DNA from: Anaerolineae bacterium CG2_30_58_95
GTDB lineage: Bacteria > Chloroflexota > Anaerolineae > Anaerolineales > Villigracilaceae
NCBI GenBank assembly: GCA_001872165.1
Contig: MNXK01000162.1
Location: 1-5,244, forward strand
Direction of reading: 5' to 3'
DNA: 5,244 bases
In this document: piece after piece, positions 1 to 4,584 of the stretch
Position numbering within the stretch: position 1 is the first letter of the stretch
Layout: every line of letters begins with the position of its first letter
Program-made: the position numbers and the translations under genes
The notes under the pieces: model-generated
The model's database searches: none
Seen by the model: only the letters and a program-made list of their open reading frames with translations
What the model was told of the DNA's origin: nothing

Positions 1-547
1 ATCCCCGAAGGGAGCCATTAGCCAGCATGGTTTGCCGTTCTTCTTCATGGGAGCCGCGTTCACCCTTCTAGAGGTCAAAAGTATTGTCCAGTTCCTATTG
101 CTCTTTGGCTCGACCTGGCTGGTGAATTCGTTAGTGTTCTTCGCAGTCTTGCTGGTCGTGCTGATTGCCAACTGGTTGGCGGTCCGCTACAAATTTACGA
201 GGGTGTGGATACTATACGTTTTCTTGTTTCTGGCACTGGCCGCGAACTTTATCATCCCCCTGAAGACCTTTCTGCTCGAGAATTTGACATTTCGCTACAT
301 CCTGGCAACCATTTTTCTCTTCTCCCCCATATTTTTCGCTAACCTGATCTACAGCACTACCTTCCGGGACACCAAACAGGCGAACGTCGCTTTTGGGGCG
401 AACTTACTCGGCACAGTGATGGGCGGAGCAGCCGAGTACCTTTCGCTCTATACAGGCTATCAAGGCCTGATTATTCTGGCAGGGCTTTTTTACTTCTGCG
501 CGTTCTACTTCTTCCGGCGAATGCGACTGAAATCCTCACCAGGGTAA
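1..547 (+). CDS. C-terminal membrane part of a spermidine-synthase-like multi-pass protein (5' end outside window)
   Basis: The frame is open from the second base of the window to the TAA at 545-547, giving 181 residues. It is the tail of a larger gene, and the TTG at 32 is not a convincing start. The piece is almost all hydrophobic, with roughly four to five membrane segments and a basic end (FFRRMRLKSS). Two blocks point to the family: 'MGAAFTLLEVKSIVQ' with 'GSTWLVNSLVF' near the beginning, and 'FRDTKQANVAFGANLLG' followed by 'MGGAAEYLSLYTGY' near the end. From memory these are typical of the C-terminal membrane domain of large bacterial proteins that join transmembrane helices to a spermidine-synthase/SAM-methyltransferase-like domain. 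That catalytic part would lie upstream and cannot be checked here. Substrate and pathway are unknown. No terminator hairpin is evident after the stop. Confidence 0.72.
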   Translation, partial: SPKGAISQHGLPFFFMGAAFTLLEVKSIVQFLLLFGSTWLVNSLVFFAVLLVVLIANWLAVRYKFTRVWILYVFLFLALAANFIIPLKTFLLENLTFRYILATIFLFSPIFFANLIYSTTFRDTKQANVAFGANLLGTVMGGAAEYLSLYTGYQGLIILAGLFYFCAFYFFRRMRLKSSPG

Positions 548-665
548 ACCGTATCTGCATTAAACGTTCAGCCATCGCCCACATATTGAGCATTAGCTCG
601 AAACCTCGAAACCTGCCCCACGGGGTTATCCGACAGCCTGGTAGCGCTCACAAACCGCGTCCTCT

Positions 666-670
666 GAGGA
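666..670 (+). promoter_or_regulatory. Ribosome binding site deciding the GT87 gene start
   Basis: GAGGA five bases before ATG 676. The TTG at 586 has no comparable purine run, so this site favours the shorter, 396-residue protein. Confidence 0.55.
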
Positions 671-675
671 AACAT

Positions 676-1866
676 ATGGGTCTCAAACGAACCATCGTTC
701 TAGTCCTTGCACTCTTGACCATCTGGATTCTTTGCATCAGCCTCTTGCGCGAGAACCTGGGGGTGAGCATTCGCCTTTTCAATGATGATTACGATCGTGG
801 GATTTATGCCTCGCATGGGGAATGGTATCGGAAAGGTGAAGTGCCTTACCGGGACGTGTTCAGTGAATATCCGCAGGTTCCGACCTATCTATTTGCCCTG
901 CCCTACTTTTTGATACCTGGCGATACAGGGGAGCTTTTCGGTTACTACCTGTACAGCACTTTGTTTTCTTTCTTGATGCTGGTCTTTCTCTTCGGGACAA
1001 TCGCGCTTCTTTACAAAATGCTTCCTGAACGCCGAAGGTGGCTGGCTTTCTTGATGTTGTTGCCCGCCTCGCTGTACTTTACGGTTAACCGCTTCGATAT
1101 TCTCCCTGCGTTCTTGTGTCTATTGAGTTTACTGCTCCTGCAACGGCGGCAATTTGTATGCTCTGCGGTGGTTTTGGGCATTGCCACCCTGACCAAGTGG
1201 TATCCGTTGTTGCTGCTGCCGATCTATTTATCGTATGATTACACCGCGCGGCGATGCCTGAACTGGCGCATGATCCTGGCCTTTGGCCTGACCTGCCTGA
1301 TCATCATCGCGCCGACGCTCCTGACCGGCGGCCTGGATGCGTTGCTGGTTCCCTACCTTTTTCACGCCGGACGTGGGGTGGATATGGCCTCGCTGCCGGG
1401 TTTGGTGGCTTTTGCGATGGAGAATTGGTTTAACGTCACCCCGGCCGGGCCGTTGTGGTTTGGCGTCTTTACGATCTTACAGGTATTGATTGTCCCTTTC
1501 AGTCTCTTCGACCGCATGGATACCTTTGACGAAGTCCTGCACTGGTGCATCCTGATCCTCGCCCCTTTCGTTCTCTTTTCACGCATCTATTCCCCACAAT
1601 GGCTGCTCTGGCTGATGCCCATGCTCCTCCTGGCAGCGCGTACGCGTAAGGACATCCTGGGGATTATCTTCTACGATGTTTCCACCTATCTGGCTTTCCC
1701 GGTCACCTGGGACTTTTTCGGACATCTATCCTGGGAAATGAAGTTGATGGGTCTCGTCACTGTTGTTGTACTCACCGGCATCGCAATCCTGGCTTATCGC
1801 CGGGCGCGTATTCATTTGTCGCTCAACAACTTTCCACTCACATTTCCAACACGATCAAAAACCTGA
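676..1866 (+). CDS. Polytopic membrane glycosyltransferase, GT87/DUF2029-like (GT-C fold)
   Basis: A 396-residue integral membrane protein with about ten hydrophobic segments. Family members (GT-C fold, polyprenyl-phosphate-sugar dependent mannosyltransferases such as the actinobacterial PimE group) transfer a sugar from a lipid-phosphate donor on the outer membrane face. Visible signatures, numbered from the chosen start, are an acidic loop after the first helix (D37-D38-Y39-D40), 'VPYRDVFSEYPQ' (56-67) with D60 and E64, 'NRFDILPAF' (from 138), 'TKWYPLLLLP' (from 173) and 'SPQWLLWLMP' (from 306). All are typical of this group, but acceptor and donor cannot be read from sequence. I chose ATG 676 because GAGGA at 666-670 sits five bases before it and it opens directly into the first helix. 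The frame also stays open upstream (TTG at 586, 30 extra residues), but that extension is polar, Pro/Arg-rich and lacks a ribosome site. The 3' end overlaps the permease remnant, so the last ~15 residues may not be native. Confidence 0.72.
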   Translation: MGLKRTIVLVLALLTIWILCISLLRENLGVSIRLFNDDYDRGIYASHGEWYRKGEVPYRDVFSEYPQVPTYLFALPYFLIPGDTGELFGYYLYSTLFSFLMLVFLFGTIALLYKMLPERRRWLAFLMLLPASLYFTVNRFDILPAFLCLLSLLLLQRRQFVCSAVVLGIATLTKWYPLLLLPIYLSYDYTARRCLNWRMILAFGLTCLIIIAPTLLTGGLDALLVPYLFHAGRGVDMASLPGLVAFAMENWFNVTPAGPLWFGVFTILQVLIVPFSLFDRMDTFDEVLHWCILILAPFVLFSRIYSPQWLLWLMPMLLLAARTRKDILGIIFYDVSTYLAFPVTWDFFGHLSWEMKLMGLVTVVVLTGIAILAYRRARIHLSLNNFPLTFPTRSKT

Positions 1867-1961
1867 TCATCGGCTCTCCCCTACCCACTCCGCAACTGGC
1901 AGATAAGCGCCTGAACAAGCTCCGCGCCTTGGTGATCGAGAAAGAGTGCATCAATTCTTGA
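1842..1961 (+). pseudogene. N-terminal remnant of an APC-family amino-acid permease
   Basis: In the frame shifted from the GT87 gene there are about 30 residues, 'SNTIKNLIIGSPLPTP' followed by 'QLADKRLNKLRAL'. They match my recollection of the cytoplasmic N-terminus of APC-superfamily permeases, where 'IG.PLPT..L...RL.K..AL' is normally followed by 'AVFSSDALSSVAYATEEIL' and the first helix. Here the similarity ends at about position 1931. It is replaced by 'VIEKECINS' and a TGA at 1959-1961, and none of the three forward frames resumes the permease. The codon where a start would be expected is ATT (1842-1844), not ATG. The first 25 bases overlap the end of the GT87 gene. The simplest reading is a deletion or rearrangement breakpoint near 1931 that removed the rest of the transporter. 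Identification is by remembered motif only. Confidence 0.5.
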
Positions 1962-2006
1962 AATTGCCAGGGACGGGTATTTCGGTGATTTCATTCGGAT
2001 AAAATA

Positions 2007-2015
2007 TGCTACAAT
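2007..2015 (+). promoter_or_regulatory. Orphan extended -10 promoter
   Basis: TGCTACAAT at 2007-2015 is an extended -10 (TGn plus TACAAT) inside an A/T-rich patch (GGATAAAATA just before it). No good -35 is present at the usual distance. The next gene start on this strand is about 340 bases away, beyond several palindromes, so this may be the promoter of a gene lost in the rearrangement, or a distal promoter of the sulfur-carrier operon. Confidence 0.35.
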
Positions 2016-2089
2016 GATTTTAATCTCTGGCAGTCCATAAGCCGTTGAGCCACCGTTGGACGGCTGAGAAAATGGGCTCATTGGGAATC

Positions 2090-2157
2090 GGCGTGGTGTG
2101 CCGCCAGATGTAGGTCGGATTGCCAATCCGAATTACGCCACGCACCATATATGGCGG
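2090..2157. repeat. Composite palindromic repeat around CGGATTG-C-CAATCCG
   Basis: The centre, CGGATTG (2116-2122), C, CAATCCG (2124-2130), is a perfect palindrome with a one-base axis, and T2115/A2131 extend it. Outside it, two more complementary pairs occur: GCGTGG (2091-2096) with CCACGC (2138-2143), and CCGCCA (2101-2106) with TGGCGG (2152-2157). These two pairings cross each other, so they cannot nest in one simple hairpin. The core 'GGATTGCCAA.TCC' recurs in the hairpin at 2253-2298. It is best regarded as a dispersed palindromic element of the host genome. No protein coding is apparent. Confidence 0.5.
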
Positions 2158-2189
2158 TCTATCACGGCAAATCCCAGAGAGCCAAAAAA

Positions 2190-2215
2190 GACATAGTCTC
2201 CAAATTATGTGCTTG
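2190..2215 (+). repeat. Left terminal inverted repeat
   Basis: Begins GACATAGT and ends TTATGTGCTTG. It pairs with 2316-2340 in inverted orientation, differing by a three-for-two base swap (CTC against AG) and one A/G change. Confidence 0.65.
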
Positions 2216-2252
2216 AGTGAAAAGAAAAGCCGAAATCTTGCCTCTGCTCGGC

Positions 2253-2298
2253 CTGGATTGCCAAATCCGGGTCCACTGCGCCGGATTTGGCAATCCGG
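2253..2298. repeat. 18-bp hairpin of the GGATTGCCAAATCC family
   Basis: Arms 2253-2270 and 2281-2298 are complementary over 18 positions (one G-T pair at 2254/2297), enclosing a 10-base loop, GTCCACTGCG. No T-run follows, so a conventional intrinsic terminator is unlikely. Each arm is itself close to the palindromic core seen at 2116-2130 (one additional A in the middle), so this looks like two opposed copies of one short repeat. Confidence 0.6.
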
Positions 2299-2315
2299 CG
2301 TGAGCGGAAACTAGC

Positions 2316-2340
2316 CAAGCACATAACTTGCTACTATGTC
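2316..2340 (-). repeat. Right terminal inverted repeat
   Basis: Inverted partner of 2190-2215. On the plus strand it reads CAAGCACATAA ... ACTATGTC and contains both an extended -10 box (2329-2337) and the in-frame ATG at 2336 just before the sulfur-carrier gene. Confidence 0.65.
2329..2337 (+). promoter_or_regulatory. Extended -10 promoter of the sulfur-carrier operon, inside the element's right end
   Basis: TGCTACTAT at 2329-2337 is a TGn-extended -10 hexamer (TACTAT). Transcription would start near 2344, about ten bases before ATG 2354. No -35 of quality is seen, as is common with extended -10 promoters. It overlaps ATG 2336, which would therefore lie upstream of the transcript start. Confidence 0.45.
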
Positions 2341-2353
2341 CAAAAATAAAACC

Positions 2354-2626
2354 ATGCCGATCATTCGCATCCCCACACCCCTGCGTCCTTACGTCAACGG
2401 CCAGGGTGAAGTGCCCGTCCAGGGCAAGACCGTAGCCGAAGTCATGCAGGATTTGGTGACCCAGTTCCCGTCTTTGCGGCCTCACTTGTATAACAGTGAG
2501 GGCCAACTGCGACCGTTCGTCAACCTGTTCCTCGGCGCGGACAATGTTAAGGAACTGCAAGGCCTGGAAACGCCGTTGAACGAAACCGATACACTGATTC
2601 TGATCCCGTCCATCGCGGGAGGATGA
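2354..2626 (+). CDS. CysO/MoaD-type ubiquitin-like sulfur carrier protein
   Basis: A 90-residue beta-grasp protein of the MoaD/ThiS superfamily, ending in the obligatory Gly-Gly whose carboxylate is adenylated and turned into a thiocarboxylate. The start 'MPIIRIPTPLRPY', middle 'LRPFVNLFLGADNVKELQGLETPL' and end 'DTLILIPSIAGG' resemble mycobacterial CysO (RFVNIYVND..., ILPAVAGG) more than E. coli MoaD. The sulfur may therefore go to cysteine synthesis (CysM-type partner) or to molybdopterin. No CysM, Mec-type peptidase or MoaE gene is in the window to decide. I chose ATG 2354 because family proteins begin at this point. The ATG at 2336 adds only MSKNKT, lies within a repeat end and overlaps the predicted -10 box. 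Neither start has a clear Shine-Dalgarno site. Its stop lies six bases before the adenylyltransferase gene, and the two are surely co-transcribed. Confidence 0.85.
   Translation: MPIIRIPTPLRPYVNGQGEVPVQGKTVAEVMQDLVTQFPSLRPHLYNSEGQLRPFVNLFLGADNVKELQGLETPLNETDTLILIPSIAGG
2617..2622 (+). promoter_or_regulatory. Ribosome binding site embedded in the Gly-Gly codons
   Basis: GGGAGG at 2617-2622 lies ten bases before ATG 2633. It is formed by the GGA GGA codons for the carrier's terminal Gly-Gly plus the preceding G, so the catalytic tail and the downstream start signal share bases. Confidence 0.6.
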
Positions 2627-2632
2627 ATAACC

Positions 2633-3805
2633 ATGCTTCCTGAATTATCCCACGAAGAGATCCTTCGTTATTCCCGCCACTTGCTCATCCCCGAAGTCGG
2701 GATGGAGGGGCAGAGGAAACTCAAGGCCTCCTCCGCCCTCGTCATCGGCGCCGGCGGCTTAGGCTCACCGGTCGCGCTCTACCTGGCCGCGGCTGGCGTC
2801 GGTCGCCTCGGGCTGGTGGATTATGACGTGGTGGACGGATCCAACCTCCAGCGTCAGGTGGTACACGGCACGGGGACGGTGGGCAGGCCCAAGGTCGAGT
2901 CCGCCCGCGCCCGTCTCCTGGACCTGAATCCTGACATCCAGGTGGACGCGTTCAACGAGCCTTTTACATCTGCCAATGCCATGCGGATTGCCGAGCCGTT
3001 CGACATCCTCGTTGACGGCACGGACAACTTCCCGACCCGTTACCTATCGAACGACGTATGTGTGCTGCTCGGCAAGCCGAACGTCTATGGCTCGATCTTC
3101 CGCTTCGATGGGCAGGCGAGCGTCTTCTACGCCAAAGAAGGCCCCTGCTACCGCTGCCTGTTCCCTGAGCCGCCTCCGCCGGGACTGGTGCCTTCCTGCG
3201 CCGACGCCGGCGTGCTGGGCGTGCTGCCCGGCACGATTGGGACGATCCAGGCCACCGAGGCGATCAAGATGCTGCTCGGCATCGGTTCGCCGCTGGTCGG
3301 GCGGCTGCTGCTCTACAACGCCCTGGATATGACGTTCGAGTACGTCAAGCTGAAGAAGAACCCGAACTGCAAGATTTGCGGCCCGCACCCGGAAGTGACC
3401 GGGCTGATTGACTATGATGCCTTCTGCGGCGTGCCGGCCCTTCGACAGGCTCAGGGCGGGGTTCATGAAGAAGGCTCGGCGGGCAGGGATTGGGATATTA
3501 CGGCCACCGATCTGGCCGCGAAGATCGGGCGCGGCGAGAAGCTGCGTCTGATTGATGTGCGCGAACCGCACGAGTTGGAAATATCGTATATCGCCGGCGC
3601 GGAATTGTTCCCGCTCGGCGAGCTGGCCTCCCGCCTGCCCGAACTGGACAGCGCCCAGGAGATGGTGGTTTTCTGCAAAACCGGGACGCGCTCGCGCCGT
3701 GCGCTGGAGATGCTGGTCAGCGCCGGGTTCAGGAAGGTGAAGAATTTGAGAGGGGGAATTAATGCTTGGGCGGAAGAAGTGGATAAGAGCTTGCCCGTGT
3801 ATTAG
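2633..3805 (+). CDS. moeZ: Sulfur-carrier adenylyltransferase/sulfurtransferase (MoeB-like E1 domain plus rhodanese), MoeZ type
   Basis: A 390-residue cytoplasmic two-domain enzyme. The N-terminal E1-like domain (about 1-250) adenylates the Gly-Gly end of the carrier encoded just upstream. It shows 'GAGGLGSP' (39-46) for ATP, 'DYDVVDGSNLQRQ' (63-75) with N71, R74 and Q75, the magnesium-binding aspartate in 'DGTDNFPTRY' (D131), 'PSCADAGVLG' with C189 matching the MoeB/Uba4 persulfide-linked cysteine, and a zinc knuckle of C172-x2-C175 and C246-x2-C249. The C-terminal rhodanese domain (about 285-390) has 'LIDVREPHELE', catalytic C348 in the loop CKTGTR and the closing 'NLRGGINAWAEEVDKSLPVY'. 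It would carry the persulfide that becomes the thiocarboxylate. All key residues are present and the length is normal for MoeZ. The linker contains a dispersed repeat (3438-3460). Its TAG stop overlaps the opposing toxin stop. The CDS starts six bases after the carrier stop and uses the ribosome site in the carrier's tail. Confidence 0.9.
   Translation: MLPELSHEEILRYSRHLLIPEVGMEGQRKLKASSALVIGAGGLGSPVALYLAAAGVGRLGLVDYDVVDGSNLQRQVVHGTGTVGRPKVESARARLLDLNPDIQVDAFNEPFTSANAMRIAEPFDILVDGTDNFPTRYLSNDVCVLLGKPNVYGSIFRFDGQASVFYAKEGPCYRCLFPEPPPPGLVPSCADAGVLGVLPGTIGTIQATEAIKMLLGIGSPLVGRLLLYNALDMTFEYVKLKKNPNCKICGPHPEVTGLIDYDAFCGVPALRQAQGGVHEEGSAGRDWDITATDLAAKIGRGEKLRLIDVREPHELEISYIAGAELFPLGELASRLPELDSAQEMVVFCKTGTRSRRALEMLVSAGFRKVKNLRGGINAWAEEVDKSLPVY
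3438..3460 (+). repeat. Dispersed 'ALSLSKG' repeat inserted in frame in the linker
   Basis: CCCTTCGACAGGCTCAGGG (3438-3456) plus CGGG matches a short repeat I recall as scattered in many Chloroflexota and other genomes, often as CCCTGAGC..GTCGAAGGG. On the reverse strand it reads ALSLSKG, which is a familiar spurious translation. Here it encodes L270-R-Q-A-Q-G-G276 between the E1 and rhodanese domains, keeping the frame open. The family identity is from memory. Confidence 0.6.
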
Positions 3806-4134
3806 TTCAGTAAGACAGCTAATCTTTCCAGTACTTCTGAAAAAACTTCCGCAGGTAGAGAACATATTCTTTCGGCTTGCCGAACGCGCCAATCCAGATT
3901 TTTGATCTGGTCTGTCAAAATAACTCCCTTTACGGGTAAACCTTCGGGCAAGATCACTTCGAATGGGTAGCCCTTTACCTGGCTGGTGATTGGGCAAAAA
4001 ATCGCCAGCCCGACTTTGCTATTATATGCCGCAGGCGAGAGAACCAGCGCTGGACGCCGCCCTGCCTGTTCGTGTCCCGCTTGCGGATTGAAAGTTAGCC
4101 AAACGAGGTCGCCGCGTTCAGGGATGTAAACCAT
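3802..4134 (-). CDS. mazF: MazF/PemK-family toxin (endoribonuclease)
   Basis: A 110-residue toxin whose family cleaves mRNA at short single-stranded motifs and is neutralised by the antitoxin encoded just upstream. Landmarks are 'IPERGDLVWLTFNPQAGHEQAGRRPALVLSP' near the N-terminus (the GHEQ and RRP loop), 'CPITSQVKGYPFEV' in the middle and 'GVILTDQIKNLDWR' towards the end. Together they are a full set for the MazF/ChpB type, and no truncation is seen. I chose ATG 4134 because it overlaps the antitoxin stop as TAATG, with GAGG at 4142-4145 seven bases ahead. A GTG at 4140 would add only two residues. The overlap implies translational coupling, typical for keeping toxin below antitoxin. Its stop (TAA, read from 3804 to 3802) overlaps the stop of the convergent sulfurtransferase gene. 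Cleavage specificity cannot be read from sequence. Confidence 0.93.
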   Translation of the reverse strand: MVYIPERGDLVWLTFNPQAGHEQAGRRPALVLSPAAYNSKVGLAIFCPITSQVKGYPFEVILPEGLPVKGVILTDQIKNLDWRVRQAERICSLPAEVFSEVLERLAVLLN

Positions 4135-4373
4135 TACCACACCTCGTTGCCAACTGCTTCGCCGGTATCTATAGCGCTATGCAAATTTTCGTTAGTCACT
4201 CTTGCCAGCAATTGATCCAGGGTGGGGGCGCTCTCTGAACGTTGAATGATCAGCTTCCCTTCCTCGACCTTCATTTCGACAGCCGTGTTATATTCCAAAC
4301 CAACTTCGCGGACTACATGCTTTGGAATCCGTACTGCAAGGCTGTTACCCCATTTTTGCACGCGTGTTTTCAT
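4134..4373 (-). CDS. mazE: MazE-family antitoxin (AbrB/SpoVT-type DNA-binding)
   Basis: A 79-residue antitoxin. The N-terminal half, 'MKTRVQKWGNSLAVRIPKHVVREVGL', is the swapped-hairpin AbrB/MazE DNA-binding fold, which as a dimer binds its own promoter. It is followed by 'VEEGKLIIQR', and then by an acidic, probably disordered tail (about 46-79) that in this family wraps the toxin. The start ATG at 4373-4371 has AGGAG (4385-4381) seven bases upstream, which is an excellent ribosome site. The last codons overlap the start of mazF (TAATG), so the two are one operon. A near-consensus promoter and a small inverted repeat lie immediately upstream, consistent with autoregulation. It is divergent from the LmbE-type deacetylase gene, with 224 bases between them. 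Confidence 0.92.
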   Translation of the reverse strand: MKTRVQKWGNSLAVRIPKHVVREVGLEYNTAVEMKVEEGKLIIQRSESAPTLDQLLARVTNENLHSAIDTGEAVGNEVW

Positions 4374-4385
4374 AGATCATCTCCT

Positions 4386-4404
4386 GTATCTACAAAGATG
4401 ATAC
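4386..4404. promoter_or_regulatory. Candidate operator for mazEF autoregulation
   Basis: GTATC (4386-4390) and GATAC (4400-4404) form an inverted repeat with a nine-base spacer. It covers the -10 box and the likely transcription start, which is where MazE-MazF complexes commonly bind. The arms are short, so chance occurrence is possible. Confidence 0.35.
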
Positions 4405-4426
4405 ACCTTTCACAAGAGTTTGACAA
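4398..4426 (-). promoter_or_regulatory. Sigma-70-type promoter of mazEF
   Basis: On the minus strand a -35 TTGTCA (4426-4421) is followed after exactly 17 bases by a -10 TATCAT (4403-4398), five of six consensus bases in each. Transcription would start near 4391, giving a leader of about 18 bases containing the AGGAG ribosome site. Confidence 0.72.
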
Positions 4427-4449
4427 GATTAAACTAATACATGCTTCAG

Positions 4450-4505
4450 CGGATAGGGAAGCGGATAAACGGATTCGTCAACGGATAGGGAAGCAGTAAA
4501 CGGAT
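4450..4505. repeat. CGGAT-rich direct repeat, two ~24-bp units
   Basis: CGGATAGGGAAGC begins at 4450 and again at 4482. Each is followed by a near-identical stretch ending in AAACGGAT (units 4450-4474 and 4482-4505, differing by one indel and minor changes). A third partial unit, CGGATGGAAGCAG, follows at 4501. CGGAT occurs five times in 56 bases (4450, 4462, 4470, 4482, 4501). It lies upstream of both divergent genes. The role is unknown: it may be tandem duplication debris or a protein-binding array. Confidence 0.6.
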
Positions 4506-4540
4506 GGAAGCAGAGACGAACAGCCCGCACGTGCCAATCC

Positions 4541-4572
4541 AACTTACCGCTGGCGGCGCGCAACGGTAAGTT
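4541..4572. promoter_or_regulatory. Perfect 9-bp inverted repeat upstream of the deacetylase gene
   Basis: AACTTACCG (4541-4549) and CGGTAAGTT (4564-4572) are exact inverted copies separated by 14 GC-rich bases. The right arm covers where the -35 region of the downstream promoter would be, so it could be an operator. It could equally be a dispersed palindromic repeat. No T-run follows that would make it a terminator. Confidence 0.45.
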
Positions 4573-4584
4573 CCAGAGATAAGG

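Larger units (their letters stand above)
2190..2340. mobile_element. MITE-like element with ~25-bp terminal inverted repeats
   Basis: Left terminus 2190-2215 and right terminus 2316-2340 are inverted copies. Outer blocks GACATAGT/ACTATGTC and inner blocks TTATGTGCTTG/CAAGCACATAA are perfect. Allowing one gap, 22 of 26 aligned columns match. Similarity stops abruptly at both outer and inner edges. The immediate flanks are CAAAAAA (2183-2189) and CAAAAAT (2341-2347), compatible with an imperfect 6-7 bp target duplication, although A-runs make this weak. The 151-bp body carries no transposase and no plausible gene, but holds an 18-bp hairpin. This fits a non-autonomous miniature transposable element. 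A large structured RNA or regulatory repeat is the alternative. Confidence 0.5.

Noticed and set aside
32..547. TTG at 32 as the true start of the first gene.
   Set aside because: The frame is open to the window edge, the sequence before it (SPKGAISQHG) continues the family pattern, and no ribosome site is present.
1881..2126. An 81-codon minus-strand frame in the intergenic region.
   Set aside because: No recognised motif, it crosses the apparent breakpoint at about 1931, and it begins in the palindrome cluster.
2253..2298. The strong hairpin as an intrinsic terminator.
   Set aside because: There is no T-run after either arm, on either strand, and the arms belong to a palindromic repeat family seen again at 2116-2130.
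2162..2560. A 132-codon minus-strand frame spanning the repeats and the carrier gene.
   Set aside because: It runs through the inverted repeats and antisense to the carrier, with no ribosome site or recognisable domain.
3044..3997. A long open frame (317 codons) on the minus strand opposite the sulfurtransferase gene.
   Set aside because: It is the reverse-strand shadow of a strongly supported GC-rich gene. Its translation is Arg/Ala/Gln-rich without domain motifs and includes the familiar spurious ALSLSKG peptide.
4420..4440. A perfect plus-strand TTGACA at 4420-4425 with TAATAC downstream, as a promoter for the deacetylase gene.
   Set aside because: The spacing is only nine bases, and the hexamer is explained by overlap with the minus-strand -35 of mazEF.
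4450..4513. The direct repeats as a CRISPR array.
   Set aside because: Only two near-complete units with an interval of about seven bases between them. There are no spacers of normal size and no cas genes.
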